A stretch of DNA of 19,823 nucleotides, taken from NCBI GenBank assembly GCA_013360825.1, contig JABWAY010000031.1, forward strand, positions 1 to 19,823, written 5' to 3'. Every line of letters begins with the position of its first letter. Within the stretch, counting starts at the first letter, position 1. This stretch comes from Candidatus Brocadiia bacterium (GTDB lineage Bacteria; Planctomycetota; MHYJ01; WSZJ01). Under the pieces are notes generated by a model. That model was given only the letters and a program-made list of their open reading frames with translations, did no database searches and was not told the origin of the DNA. Positions 1 through 7,850 of this stretch are shown in pieces. The position numbers and the translations under genes were made by a program.

Positions 1-60
1 GGCGAGCACCAGCGCGGCCTCGACGACCTGGTTGGGGTAGTTCCGGAGGAAACTGGTCAC
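1..60 (-). CDS. possible partial gene downstream of fabD
   Basis: A reading frame opens on the minus strand at a GTG (58-60) and runs off the window edge without a stop. It would begin V-T-S-F-L-R-N-Y-P-N-Q-V-V-E-A-A. A GGGGAG stretch lies about 12 bases upstream, which is rather far for a ribosome binding site. It would be co-directional with fabD, about 75 bases after the fabD stop. In many bacteria fabG follows fabD, but these 20 residues do not look like the start of FabG, which normally has a glycine-rich Rossmann motif within the first 20 residues. Only 20 codons are visible, so this could be chance. I do not recognise the product. Confidence 0.3.
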   Translation of the reverse strand, partial: MTSFLRNYPNQVVEAALVLA

Positions 61-135
61 GCGGCGCGCATTCTCCCCTGACGGGCCGGCCGCGGCGCGA
101 CGGAAATCCGCGCCCGCGCCCCCCGCGCAACCCGC

Positions 136-1059
136 TCAGGCCCAGGCGTCGACGTTCGCCCAGCCCTCGACGTTGACCGTCACGGCGCCGTCCACGATCT
201 TGCGGGCAAGACCGGTCAGAACTTTCCCCGGCCCCAGTTCCACGAACCGCCCCACCCCCGCCGCGCCGAGCCGGCGCATCGACTCCTCCCACAGCACGCT
301 CTCCCCGACCTGCCGGCCGAGCAGCTCGCGGATCTGCCCGGGCTCGACGGCCTCGGCCGCCGTGACGTTCGAAATCACCGGGATCCTCGGCGCGCGGATC
401 TCCGTCCCGGCCAGCGCCTGCCGGAGCGCCTCCACCGCGGGCGCCATCAGCGGCGAGTGAAACGCCCCCGCCACCTTCAGCGGAATCACGCGCTTCGCCC
501 CCGCCGCCTTCGCGGCCTCCCCCGCAGCCTCGACCGCCGCCACCGCGCCGCTGATCGCCGCCTGCCCGGGACCGAGAATGTTCGCGATCACCACCACCCC
601 CTTCCCTCTCCCCGCCGCGACCGCCGCCCGCAACGCGTCAAGATCCAGGCCGAGCACCGTCGCCATCGTCGACGGCTGCCTCTCGCACGCCGCCTGCATC
701 GCCTCGCCCCGGCGCCTCACCAGGCGGACCGCATCCGCGAAACTCAGCGACCCCGCGAAGACATGCGCCGTGTACTCCCCGAGCGACAGCCCCGCCGCCG
801 CCTCCGCCACCAGCGGCGCCCCCTTCTCCTCCAGCGCCCGCACCGCCGCGATCGAGTGCACCAGAATCGCCGGCTGGCAGACGTCCGTCCGGTTCAGGAA
901 ATCCTCGGGCCCCTCGAAGCACGCCTTCGCCAGGTCGAATCCCAGGATCCCGCCCGCCTCCTCAAACGTCCGCCGCGCCGCCGCGGACCGCTCGCACAGG
1001 TCCTTTCCCATCCCGACCGCCTGCGCGCCCTGCCCGGGAAACAGCGCCGCCGTTTTCAT
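136..1059 (-). CDS. fabD: malonyl-CoA:ACP transacylase FabD
   Basis: Transfers the malonyl group from malonyl-CoA to acyl carrier protein, supplying the extender unit for type II fatty-acid synthesis in the cytoplasm. The 307 residues match the usual family length. The oxyanion-hole loop F-P-G-Q-G-A-Q is at residues 7-13. The nucleophile is Ser92 in G-L-S-L-G-E-Y, a variant of the common G-H-S-L-G-E. The catalytic histidine lies in the A-F-H-S-P-L-M motif near residue 200. A clear GGGGAGA ribosome binding site lies about 6 bases before the ATG. It follows fabH after 40 bases and is probably the last gene of the rpmF-plsX-fabH-fabD transcript seen here. What follows at the window edge does not look like the expected fabG. 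Confidence 0.97.
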   Translation of the reverse strand: MKTAALFPGQGAQAVGMGKDLCERSAAARRTFEEAGGILGFDLAKACFEGPEDFLNRTDVCQPAILVHSIAAVRALEEKGAPLVAEAAAGLSLGEYTAHVFAGSLSFADAVRLVRRRGEAMQAACERQPSTMATVLGLDLDALRAAVAAGRGKGVVVIANILGPGQAAISGAVAAVEAAGEAAKAAGAKRVIPLKVAGAFHSPLMAPAVEALRQALAGTEIRAPRIPVISNVTAAEAVEPGQIRELLGRQVGESVLWEESMRRLGAAGVGRFVELGPGKVLTGLARKIVDGAVTVNVEGWANVDAWA

Positions 1060-1099
1060 CCTGGTCTCCCCTGTTCCTCGACCGCCGCCCCGGACCCGC

Positions 1100-2089
1100 C
1101 TAGTACTTCAGCGCAATCCCGCCCCAGGTCAGCCCGGCGCCGAACGCCACCATCACCACAAGGTCGCCACGCTTCACGCGCCCCGACTTCACCGCCTCGT
1201 CCAGCGCGATCGGCACGCTCGCAGCCGAGGTGTTTCCATAGCGCTCGATGTTGATCATCATCCTCTCCAGCGGGTAGTTCAGCTTCTCCGCCGCGTACTC
1301 GATGATCCTCAGGTTCACCTGGTGCGGAATGATCGTCGAGATCTTCGACACCGGCACCCCGACCTTCGCCGCCGCCAGCTCCACCATCTCCACCATCTTC
1401 GTCACCGCGAACTTGAACACCTCGCGGCCCTTGATGTGGATGAAGTGCTTCTTCTGGTCGATCGTCTCGTGCGTCGGCAGCATCCGGGTTCCGCCGGCGG
1501 GAAGCGACATGACGTCCTCGTGGCCGCCCATGGAGTGGAGGGACGAGAAAAGAATTTCGCTCGGCCCCTCGGGCATCGGCCGCAGCACCGCCGCCCCCGC
1601 CCCGTCGCCGAACAGGATGCAGCTCGTCCGGTCCTCCATGTTGATGATGCTGGAGAGCTTCTCCACGCCCACCACCAGCACGTTCCGGTACCCCATGGCC
1701 CGCGCCATGCTCCAGCCGACCGAGAGCGAATAGATGAACCCGGTGCACGCGGCGCTCACGTCGAACGCGGCCGCCCGGGCGCACCCGAGCGCATGCTGCA
1801 GGTGGCACGCCGTCGAGGGGAACGCGTTGTCCGGGGTGACCGTCCCGACCACGATCAGGTCGATCTCCTCCGGCGCGACCCCCGCGGACTCCATCGCCCG
1901 CTTCGCCGCCTCCACAGCCATGTGGCTCGACGCCTCGTCCGCCCGCGCGTACCGCCGCTCGCGGATCCCGGTCCTCTCGCGGATCCACTCGTCGGAGGTC
2001 TCGATTCCCTTGAAGTCGTGGTTCGTGAAGACGCGCTCCGGGACGTAGCTCCCCGTGCCCGCGATCCCGATTTTCGGAAGCTGGTTCAT
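1100..2089 (-). CDS. fabH: beta-ketoacyl-ACP synthase III FabH
   Basis: Catalyses the first condensation of fatty-acid synthesis, joining an acyl-CoA primer (acetyl-CoA or branched) to malonyl-ACP. The 329 residues are a full-length thiolase-fold enzyme. The catalytic triad is visible: Cys115 in S-A-A-C-T-G-F, the histidine in I-I-P-H-Q-V-N near residue 256, and the asparagine in E-R-Y-G-N-T-S-A near residue 286. The N-terminal I-A-G-T-G-S-Y-V-P-E motif is typical. The ATG lies 3 bases after the plsX stop with no strong Shine-Dalgarno, so translation is probably coupled to plsX. Primer preference cannot be read from the sequence by eye. Confidence 0.97.
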   Translation of the reverse strand: MNQLPKIGIAGTGSYVPERVFTNHDFKGIETSDEWIRERTGIRERRYARADEASSHMAVEAAKRAMESAGVAPEEIDLIVVGTVTPDNAFPSTACHLQHALGCARAAAFDVSAACTGFIYSLSVGWSMARAMGYRNVLVVGVEKLSSIINMEDRTSCILFGDGAGAAVLRPMPEGPSEILFSSLHSMGGHEDVMSLPAGGTRMLPTHETIDQKKHFIHIKGREVFKFAVTKMVEMVELAAAKVGVPVSKISTIIPHQVNLRIIEYAAEKLNYPLERMMINIERYGNTSAASVPIALDEAVKSGRVKRGDLVVMVAFGAGLTWGGIALKY

Positions 2090-2092
2090 GCG

Positions 2093-3070
2093 CTAGGCGC
2101 TCATCGGATAGCGGGAAATTTCGGCGGCGATCTTCTCCACGATCTTCTCCCGCGCGCAGTCCGACGCGCGCTTGAGCGCGTTGAAAATCGCCTTCGCGTT
2201 GGACCGCCCGTGCGCGATCATCGTCACGCCCTTGACCCCGAGGAGCGGCGCCCCTCCGTAGCTCGCGAAGTCCGCGAGGAGGCGCGCCCGGTCCGCCAGC
2301 GCGACCAGCGCGGCATCCCCGCTCCCGCGCAGCGGCCCGTCGATCTGCCCGAGCATCAGTTCGCCCATCCCCTCCCACGCCTTGAGAAGGATGTTCCCCG
2401 CGAATCCGTCCGCCACCACGACGTCCGCGGCGCCCTCGGCGATCGCCGTCGGCTCCACGAACCCGATGTAGTTCAGGTCCGTCTTCTTCACGAGGTCGCG
2501 GGCGGCCTGCACCAGCTCCGTCCCCTTGTCCTCCTCCTCGCCGATGTTCAGGATCCCCACGCGCGGCGCGGCGATCCCGCGTACCTTCGCATAGAGCGCG
2601 CCCATCAGCGCATACTGCAGCAGGTGCTGAGGCTTCGGCAGAATGTTCGCCCCGGCGTCAATCACCGTGCACTCGCCCTTGCGCGTCGGAAGCGGCGTCG
2701 CGATCCCCGCCTTGAGCACGCCGGGCAGATGCCCGAGCAGAAAGAGGCTCCCGCCGACGCACGCCCCGGTGTTCCCCGCCCCGACCCACCCGTCCGCCAT
2801 CCCCTGCGCGCACATCCCCACGCACTTCACGATCGAACTCTCCCGCTTCTCCTTCAGCGCCCGCGCGGGATGCTCCCCCATCTCGATCACCTGGGCCGCC
2901 GGGACCAGCTTGACATTCGCAGGCGCCCCACCAAGCAGCGGCTGGAGCTTCTCAGGCTGGCCCACCAGCAACACGGCATCCCCGGGCGCCGCTGCCGCAT
3001 ACTCCAGCGCTCCGCGCACGATCTCGGCGGGAGCGTGGTCCCCGCCCATCGCGTCGAGGGCGATGCGCAT
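2093..3070 (-). CDS. plsX: phosphate acyltransferase PlsX
   Basis: Converts acyl-ACP to acyl-phosphate, the acyl donor used by PlsY in the first step of phospholipid synthesis. It is a peripheral membrane enzyme. The family-defining start M-R-I-A-L-D-A-M-G-G-D-H-A-P lies at the ATG 3068-3070, giving 325 residues, close to the usual 330-350. The open frame extends 30 codons further upstream to 3160, but that stretch lies inside rpmF in another frame and does not resemble PlsX, so I reject the longer start. The start lies two bases past the rpmF stop (TAG 3073-3075), and no clear ribosome binding site is present, which suggests coupling to rpmF translation. Confidence 0.97.
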   Translation of the reverse strand: MRIALDAMGGDHAPAEIVRGALEYAAAAPGDAVLLVGQPEKLQPLLGGAPANVKLVPAAQVIEMGEHPARALKEKRESSIVKCVGMCAQGMADGWVGAGNTGACVGGSLFLLGHLPGVLKAGIATPLPTRKGECTVIDAGANILPKPQHLLQYALMGALYAKVRGIAAPRVGILNIGEEEDKGTELVQAARDLVKKTDLNYIGFVEPTAIAEGAADVVVADGFAGNILLKAWEGMGELMLGQIDGPLRGSGDAALVALADRARLLADFASYGGAPLLGVKGVTMIAHGRSNAKAIFNALKRASDCAREKIVEKIAAEISRYPMSA

Positions 3071-3072
3071 CT

Positions 3073-3252
3073 CTAGAGCTTGATGACCGGTTCGCCGTCG
3101 TAATAACCGCAATTCCCGCACACGCGGTGCGGACGCCGCCTCTGGTGGCAGCGCGGACACTCCGCCAGATGCAGCGGCGCGAGTTTGTGCCGGTCGTGCG
3201 TCCGCTTCTTGCGCGTCCGCGACCTTGAGAATTTTCTCTTTGGATTGGGCAT
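3073..3252 (-). CDS. rpmF: 50S ribosomal protein L32
   Basis: A 59-residue basic protein of the large ribosomal subunit. It begins M-P-N-P-K-R-K-F-S-R-S-R, the standard L32 opening with its Lys/Arg-rich N-terminus. It carries a zinc-ribbon pair, Cys32-x2-Cys35 and Cys45-x2-Cys48 (C-P-R-C and C-G-N-C), followed by the conserved G-Y-Y-D-G. The ATG at 3250-3252 has an AAGGA ribosome binding site about 8 bases upstream. It heads the rpmF-plsX-fabH-fabD cluster, an arrangement conserved across many bacteria that links ribosome and lipid synthesis. A sigma70-like promoter lies just upstream at 3289-3317. Confidence 0.96.
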   Translation of the reverse strand: MPNPKRKFSRSRTRKKRTHDRHKLAPLHLAECPRCHQRRRPHRVCGNCGYYDGEPVIKL

Positions 3253-3288
3253 GTCGGTTCCTTGGACTTGGGCTTCGAAGAGCGGGGA

Positions 3289-3317
3289 AGTCTATGGGGG
3301 GTCCGGCAGGAAGTCAA
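3289..3317 (-). promoter_or_regulatory. sigma70-like promoter of rpmF-plsX-fabH-fabD
   Basis: On the minus strand TTGACT (3312-3317, five of six consensus bases) is followed by exactly 17 bases and then TAGACT (3289-3294, four of six). The predicted start of transcription is near 3282, leaving a leader of about 30 bases that carries the rpmF ribosome binding site. It lies in the 116-base gap between alaS and rpmF, so the lipid cluster probably does not depend on alaS read-through. Confidence 0.6.
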
Positions 3318-3368
3318 GGAAGGGACGGACGTTCGGGGAAGGGCGGGCGCCGCGGAGGAGCCGCTCCC

Positions 3369-6002
3369 CTATCCGAGCGCCTTCCGGATCGCCGCCCGCG
3401 CCGCGTCCAGCCCCGCCGGAACGCGCGCGGGGTCCTTCCCTCCGCACTGGGCGAAATCCTTCTTGCCGCCCCCGCCCGCCCCCATCGCCTTCCCGGCTTC
3501 CTTCGCGATGGCGCCGGCGTCGAGTTTCCCGACGAGGTCGGCGCGCACGCCGATCACCAGGACCGGCTTGTCCTCGAAGACGCTCCCGAGCGCGGCCGCC
3601 GCGAGCTTCGAATCCTTCACCAGCGTGTCGATCATTCCGCGCAGGTCGTCCGCGCTGCGCCCCTGGAGCTGTTCCACGACGGCCTTCTCGCCGCCCGCGG
3701 GGAACGCCTTCCCGACCAGCCCGCCCGCCTCGTCAGCCGCGGCCGCCCGGCGCGCCCTCTCCTGCTCGCGCTTCAGCACCTGCAGCTCGTCCAGGAGTTC
3801 CTGGATCCGGCTGGGGAGTTTCGACGACGGCGTGTTGAGCATCATCGACGCCGCCTGGACGCGGTCTTCCAGCGCCATGACCGCCTGGACCGCGCCGAGC
3901 CCGGTCACCGCCTCGATCCGGCGCACCCCGCCCGCGACCGACCCCTCCCCCGTGATGTGGAAGTACCCGATCGCCCCCGCCGCGGGGACGTGCGTCCCCC
4001 CGCAGAGCTCGCGCGACCAGTCCCCCACCGACACCACGCGCACCACATCGCCGTACTTGTCCTGAAAGAACATCAGCGCGCCCAGGGATTTCGCCTGCGC
4101 CATCGGCATCTCCGCCGTGGAGACCGCGGCGTTTTCCATGATCCGCTCGTTCACGGTGTTCTCGATCCGCCGCAGCTCGTCGCGCGTGAGGGCCTGGAAG
4201 TGGTTGAAGTCGAACCGCAGCCGGTCCGGGGCGACCAGCGACCCGGCCTGCTCGACATGTTTCCCGAGGACCGCCCGCAGCGCGTTGTTCAGGATGTGCG
4301 TCCCGGTGTGGTTGCGCTCGATCGCCCGGCGGCGCTCCACGTCCACGGCCGCCTGCAGCGACATCCCGGGCTTCAGCGTCCCCTTCTGCACCTTCCCGTG
4401 GTGGAGGAAATACCCCTCGACCTTCTTCGTCTCCTCGACCCGGACCTCGACCCCGTCTCCGCGGAGAAATCCCGAGTCGCCGACCTGGCCGCCGCTCTCC
4501 GCATAGAACGGCGTCCGGTCCAGGATCACGCGAACCGAGGTCTCCGCCCCCGCGCCGTCCACCGTGTCACTCCCGACGATGATCCCCTTCACCACCGCCG
4601 TCCCGGACAGCTCCGAATACCCGAGGAACTGCGTCGGCTTGACATGCGGCTTGATCTTCGCCAGCGGCCCGAGCGCGAACACCTGCTCCGAGGTCGCGCG
4701 ACCGCTTTTTTTCACGTGCTCGTCCATCAGCGCCGCGTACCCGGCGCGGTCGATCCCGACCCCGCGCTCCTTCGCCAGCACCTCCAGCTGCTCGAACGGA
4801 TACCCGTGCGTCGCGTGCAGGTCGAACGCGACCTGCGCGCTGAACTCCGCCCCGCGCGCGCCTTTCACCCGTGCGAACTCCCGCTCCATGACCTCCGCCG
4901 CCGCCTCCAGCGTCCGGTCATAATGCTCCTCCTCCGCCTTCACGATCCGCGCGATGTTCTCCCGCCGCTCGACGATCCCGGGATACGCCTCCCCCATCGC
5001 CTCGCAGACCGCCGGCACCAGCCGATACACCCACGCGTCGCGCATCCCCAGCGACCGCCCGTCGTCGCACGCACGCCGCAGCAGCCGCCGCACGACATAC
5101 TCCCGCTCCGTGTTCCCCGGCTGCACCCCGTCCCCGATCAGAAACGTCACCGCCCGCGCATGGTCCGCGATCCGCCGGAACCGCGGCGTGTCCGCCCCCT
5201 CCGGCGCATACACCTTCCCCGTGATCTCCTCGATCCGCCGGATCAGCGGACGGAACAGGTCGGTGTCGAAATTCGTCGGGACGCCCTGAAGCGTCGCGGC
5301 GACGCGCTCCAGCCCCATCCCGGTGTCGATGTTCTTGCGGGGAAGCGGCGGCAGCGACCCGTCGGCCTGCCGGTCGAACTGGGTGAAGACCAGGTTCCAG
5401 ATCTCGATGTGCCGTTTGCACCGGTTGCACAGCGGCGTGCAGTCCGGCTTCCCGCACCCGTACTGCTCCCCGCGGTCGAAGTAGATCTCGCTGCAGGGCC
5501 CGCATGGGCCATTCGGGCCGTCCGTCGGCGCGTTCGCCGGCCAGAAGTTGTCCTTCGCGTCCCCCTTGAAAATCCGCTCCCGCGGGATGATCTTCGCCCA
5601 GATCTCCAGCGCCTCGGAGTCGTCCTGGTAGACCGTCACGTTCAGGCGCGCCGGGTCGATCCGCAGGTCCTGGGTGCAGAACTCCCACGCCCAGGGAATC
5701 ATCTCGGCCTTGAAATAGTCGCCGAACGAGAAGTTCCCGAGCATCTCGAAGAACGTGTGGTGGCTCGGCGTCCGGCCGACGTTCTCCAGGTCCCCCGTCC
5801 GCATGCACTTCTGCGACGTCGCCGCCCGTACGTACGGCTTGTTCCCCTTTCCCAGGAACATGTCCTTGAACTGGTTCATCCCGGCACCGGTAAAGAGGAC
5901 GCTGGGGTCGTTCTCGGGCACGAGCGAGTCGGACTTCTCCACGGTGTGGCCGCGCTTGCGGAAGAACTCAAGGTACCGGCTGCGGATTTCGGAGGCCTTC
6001 AT
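3369..6002 (-). CDS. alaS: alanyl-tRNA synthetase
   Basis: Charges tRNA-Ala with alanine and clears Ser/Gly mischarging. At 877 residues it is full length (E. coli 876). The class II aminoacylation domain includes the motif 2 region H-H-T-F-F-E-M-L-G-N-F-S-F-G-D-Y around residues 80-95 and D-T-G-M-G-L-E-R near 227. The editing domain has the zinc-binding H565-T-G-T-H569 and C667-G-G-T-H671. The C-Ala tail ends with G-G-G-G-K-K-D-F-A-Q and is followed by the usual G-G-K-D-P sequence. A four-cysteine cluster sits at residues 183-195. The start is the M-K-A-S-E-I-R-S-R-Y-L-E-F-F opening typical of the family. It follows recA on the same strand after about 160 bases, a common pairing, but without recX between them. 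Confidence 0.98.
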   Translation of the reverse strand: MKASEIRSRYLEFFRKRGHTVEKSDSLVPENDPSVLFTGAGMNQFKDMFLGKGNKPYVRAATSQKCMRTGDLENVGRTPSHHTFFEMLGNFSFGDYFKAEMIPWAWEFCTQDLRIDPARLNVTVYQDDSEALEIWAKIIPRERIFKGDAKDNFWPANAPTDGPNGPCGPCSEIYFDRGEQYGCGKPDCTPLCNRCKRHIEIWNLVFTQFDRQADGSLPPLPRKNIDTGMGLERVAATLQGVPTNFDTDLFRPLIRRIEEITGKVYAPEGADTPRFRRIADHARAVTFLIGDGVQPGNTEREYVVRRLLRRACDDGRSLGMRDAWVYRLVPAVCEAMGEAYPGIVERRENIARIVKAEEEHYDRTLEAAAEVMEREFARVKGARGAEFSAQVAFDLHATHGYPFEQLEVLAKERGVGIDRAGYAALMDEHVKKSGRATSEQVFALGPLAKIKPHVKPTQFLGYSELSGTAVVKGIIVGSDTVDGAGAETSVRVILDRTPFYAESGGQVGDSGFLRGDGVEVRVEETKKVEGYFLHHGKVQKGTLKPGMSLQAAVDVERRRAIERNHTGTHILNNALRAVLGKHVEQAGSLVAPDRLRFDFNHFQALTRDELRRIENTVNERIMENAAVSTAEMPMAQAKSLGALMFFQDKYGDVVRVVSVGDWSRELCGGTHVPAAGAIGYFHITGEGSVAGGVRRIEAVTGLGAVQAVMALEDRVQAASMMLNTPSSKLPSRIQELLDELQVLKREQERARRAAAADEAGGLVGKAFPAGGEKAVVEQLQGRSADDLRGMIDTLVKDSKLAAAALGSVFEDKPVLVIGVRADLVGKLDAGAIAKEAGKAMGAGGGGKKDFAQCGGKDPARVPAGLDAARAAIRKALG

Positions 6003-6161
6003 GGGTCGCGAGGGTTCCTGGGGCTGGGGATCTGGAATGCCGGAAAATTCCGGGGTCAGACGGGGCGGAAAGGTTAACAGACCATCCCGGGCGGAGGTTC
6101 GGAAATTCCGCCGCGGAACCGCCCCTCCCCTCCCTCCCGCGCTGCCCGGCGCAGGCCCGCC
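6003..6161. other. recA-alaS intergenic region with CGGAA half-sites
   Basis: A 159-base gap with no gene that I can support. It is studded with short inverted repeats: CGGAA-AA-TTCCG at 6041-6052, CGGAA-A-TTCCG at 6100-6110, and TTCCG-CCG-CGGAA at 6106-6118, which shares its TTCCG with the previous one. A GTTAAC at 6073-6078 is the only other AT-rich patch. I could not identify a convincing -35/-10 pair for alaS or a classical terminator with a T-run for recA. The repeats could be operator half-sites or chance in GC-rich DNA. Confidence 0.35.
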
Positions 6162-7199
6162 TCAGCCTCGCGCCGCACCGGGCGCCGCTTCGGCCGGCGG
6201 CGGAAGAGAGGACTTCCGGATCCCGTCCTCCAGCGCCTTCATCACGTCGGGATTCTGCTCGAGGAACTCCCGCGACTGATCGCGTCCCTGCCCCAGGCGC
6301 GTCGAGCCGAAGCTGAACCAGGTCCCGGACTTCTGCACCACCTTGTGCAGCTCCGCCAGATCCAGCACGTCCCCCTCCCGCGAAATCCCCTTCCCGTAGA
6401 TGATGTCGAACTCCACCTTCCGGAACGGCGGCGCCAGCTTGTTCTTCACGATCTGCGCCCGCGCACGGTGGCCGATGGTCTCCTCGCCATGCTTGATCGC
6501 GGTCACCCGCCGGCACTCGACCCGGACGCTGGCGTAGAACTTCAGCGCGCGCCCCCCGGGGGTGGTCTCCGGGTTGCCGTACATCACGCCGATCTTTTCC
6601 CGCACCTGGTTGGTGAAGACGATCGCGGTCTGCGACTTTCCGAGGGACCCGGTGAGTTTGCGGAGCGCCTGGCTCATCAGGCGCGCCTGCAGCCCGACGT
6701 GCGTGTCCCCCATCTCTCCTTCCAGCTCCGCTTTCGGAGCCAGGGCCGCCACGGAATCGATCACGATCAGATCGACCGAGTTCGAGCGCACCAGCAGGTC
6801 CGCGATCTCCAGCGCCTGCTCCCCCGAGTCCGGCTGCGAGAGCAGCAGGTTGTCGAGCGCGACGCCGATCTTGCGCGCGTACACCGGGTCCAGCGCGTGC
6901 TCCGCATCGATGAACGCCGCCGTCCCGCCGCTGCGCTGCGCATTCGCGACCAGGTGGAGGCAGACCGTCGTCTTCCCGCTCCCCTCCGGCCCGAACACCT
7001 CGCTCACGCGCGACCGGGGAATCCCCGTCCCCCCCAGCGCCAGGTCCAGCGACAGCGACCCCGTCGAAATCCCGCTCACGATCTGCTTCGGCTCCGCCCC
7101 CAGCCGCATGATCGCCCCGCGGCCGAACTGCTTCTCAATCGTGGCGATGGCCTGCTGAAGGGCTGCTTTCCGGTTGTCGGGGCGGGCGGATTCGGACAT
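6162..7199 (-). CDS. recA: recombinase RecA
   Basis: ATP-dependent strand-exchange protein for homologous recombination and the SOS co-protease. At 345 residues it is full length. Walker A is G-P-E-G-S-G-K-T at residues 70-77, Walker B is the L-I-V-I-D-S strand near residue 145, and the DNA-binding L2 loop region contains F-T-N-Q-V-R-E-K-I-G-V-M. The C-terminus is Ala/Pro-rich rather than strongly acidic. The ATG at 7199 has a GGAG about 9 bases upstream. It follows thpR after 75 bases; thpR (ligT) beside recA is also known from Deinococcus. A possible promoter lies at 7231-7259. I see no LexA-type operator in the short leader. Confidence 0.98.
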   Translation of the reverse strand: MSESARPDNRKAALQQAIATIEKQFGRGAIMRLGAEPKQIVSGISTGSLSLDLALGGTGIPRSRVSEVFGPEGSGKTTVCLHLVANAQRSGGTAAFIDAEHALDPVYARKIGVALDNLLLSQPDSGEQALEIADLLVRSNSVDLIVIDSVAALAPKAELEGEMGDTHVGLQARLMSQALRKLTGSLGKSQTAIVFTNQVREKIGVMYGNPETTPGGRALKFYASVRVECRRVTAIKHGEETIGHRARAQIVKNKLAPPFRKVEFDIIYGKGISREGDVLDLAELHKVVQKSGTWFSFGSTRLGQGRDQSREFLEQNPDVMKALEDGIRKSSLPPPAEAAPGAARG

Positions 7200-7230
7200 C
7201 GGGGCATCTCCGGGAGGCGTGGAAGGGCGG

Positions 7231-7259
7231 AGTCTAACGGGGATCGTCCGGGAGCGGAA
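7231..7259 (-). promoter_or_regulatory. possible recA promoter
   Basis: On the minus strand a TAGACT -10 hexamer (7231-7236), identical to the one in the rpmF promoter, is preceded after 17 bases by TTCCGC (7254-7259), which matches only three of six -35 bases. The predicted transcript starts about 25 bases before the recA ATG. The weak -35 keeps confidence low, but the repeated -10 is suggestive. Confidence 0.35.
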
Positions 7260-7274
7260 GGAACGGCGGCGCGC

Positions 7275-7850
7275 TCAGGAGGTCGGCGGATCGTCAGGCG
7301 GGCGCAGGGCGAGGCGCTCCAGAATTTCGTACGCCGATCCGCCGGGAGCGAGGGTCGAGTGGACGAGGGCGATGCTGCGCACGGGGAATCTTGCGGGCTG
7401 GACGGCCAGCCGCGCCACCGCCTGAAGCAGGGCGCGCGCTCCCCGGGACGAGCGGACGCGGCCGATCGTCAGGTGCGCTCGAAACGGGCGCGACTCACGG
7501 GCGAAACCGAGAGCTGCGAAGGCGTCCTCCGCAGCGGCGGCCAGCCGCGCCAGCACGCCCGGCCTGTCCCGCAATCCGATCCAGACGACCCGCGGCGTCC
7601 CGCCCCCGAATGTCCCGGCCTCCGCGAGTTCCACTTCCCCGCCGCAGGCCGACCCCGCGATCCGCCGGCAGGCCCCAAGGATCGCCGGAACCATCGCCCC
7701 GTCCGTCTCCCCGAGAAACTTCAGCGTCACATGCGCCTTCCCGGCCCCGGTCCAGTTCACATCCGCTCCGGCGCGCCCCAGCTCCGACTGTGCTCCTGCG
7801 ACCGCGCCGCACACCTCCTCCCCTGCCTCCACCGCCACGAACAGCCTCAC
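7275..7850 (-). CDS. thpR: RNA 2',3'-cyclic phosphodiesterase (2H/LigT family)
   Basis: Predicted to hydrolyse RNA 2',3'-cyclic phosphate ends to 2'-phosphates; some relatives show RNA ligase activity in vitro. The 191 residues match the family. The two signature H-x-T motifs are present: H40-V-T-L-K-F-L-G and H-L-T-I-G-R in the second half. The start is a GTG at 7848-7850 (R-L-F-V-A-V-E follows), which overlaps the upstream glycosyltransferase stop as GTGA. The open frame continues upstream, but that part lies inside the glycosyltransferase. It sits directly ahead of recA. The cellular substrate is unknown here. Confidence 0.9.
   Translation of the reverse strand: MRLFVAVEAGEEVCGAVAGAQSELGRAGADVNWTGAGKAHVTLKFLGETDGAMVPAILGACRRIAGSACGGEVELAEAGTFGGGTPRVVWIGLRDRPGVLARLAAAAEDAFAALGFARESRPFRAHLTIGRVRSSRGARALLQAVARLAVQPARFPVRSIALVHSTLAPGGSAYEILERLALRPPDDPPTS

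Noticed and set aside
578..3076. An 832-codon open frame opposite fabD, fabH and plsX
   Set aside because: It spans three clear genes on the other strand and has shadow-type composition.
2952..3317. A 121-codon minus-strand frame across rpmF
   Set aside because: It is a different frame from the real L32 (3073-3252), which carries the zinc-ribbon cysteines.
3319..3368. A terminator after alaS from the GGAGC-G-GCTCC repeat
   Set aside because: The loop would be a single base and no T-run follows, so it cannot be supported as an intrinsic terminator.
3225..6077. A 950-codon open frame on the plus strand opposite alaS
   Set aside because: It is a shadow of alaS in GC-rich DNA: Arg/Pro/His-rich low-complexity translation, no recognisable domain, while the minus frame is a complete AlaRS.
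6003..7274. An SOS (LexA) box controlling recA
   Set aside because: I found no recognisable Gram-negative CTG-N10-CAG or Bacillus-type CGAAC-N4-GTTCG operator in the recA leader by eye.
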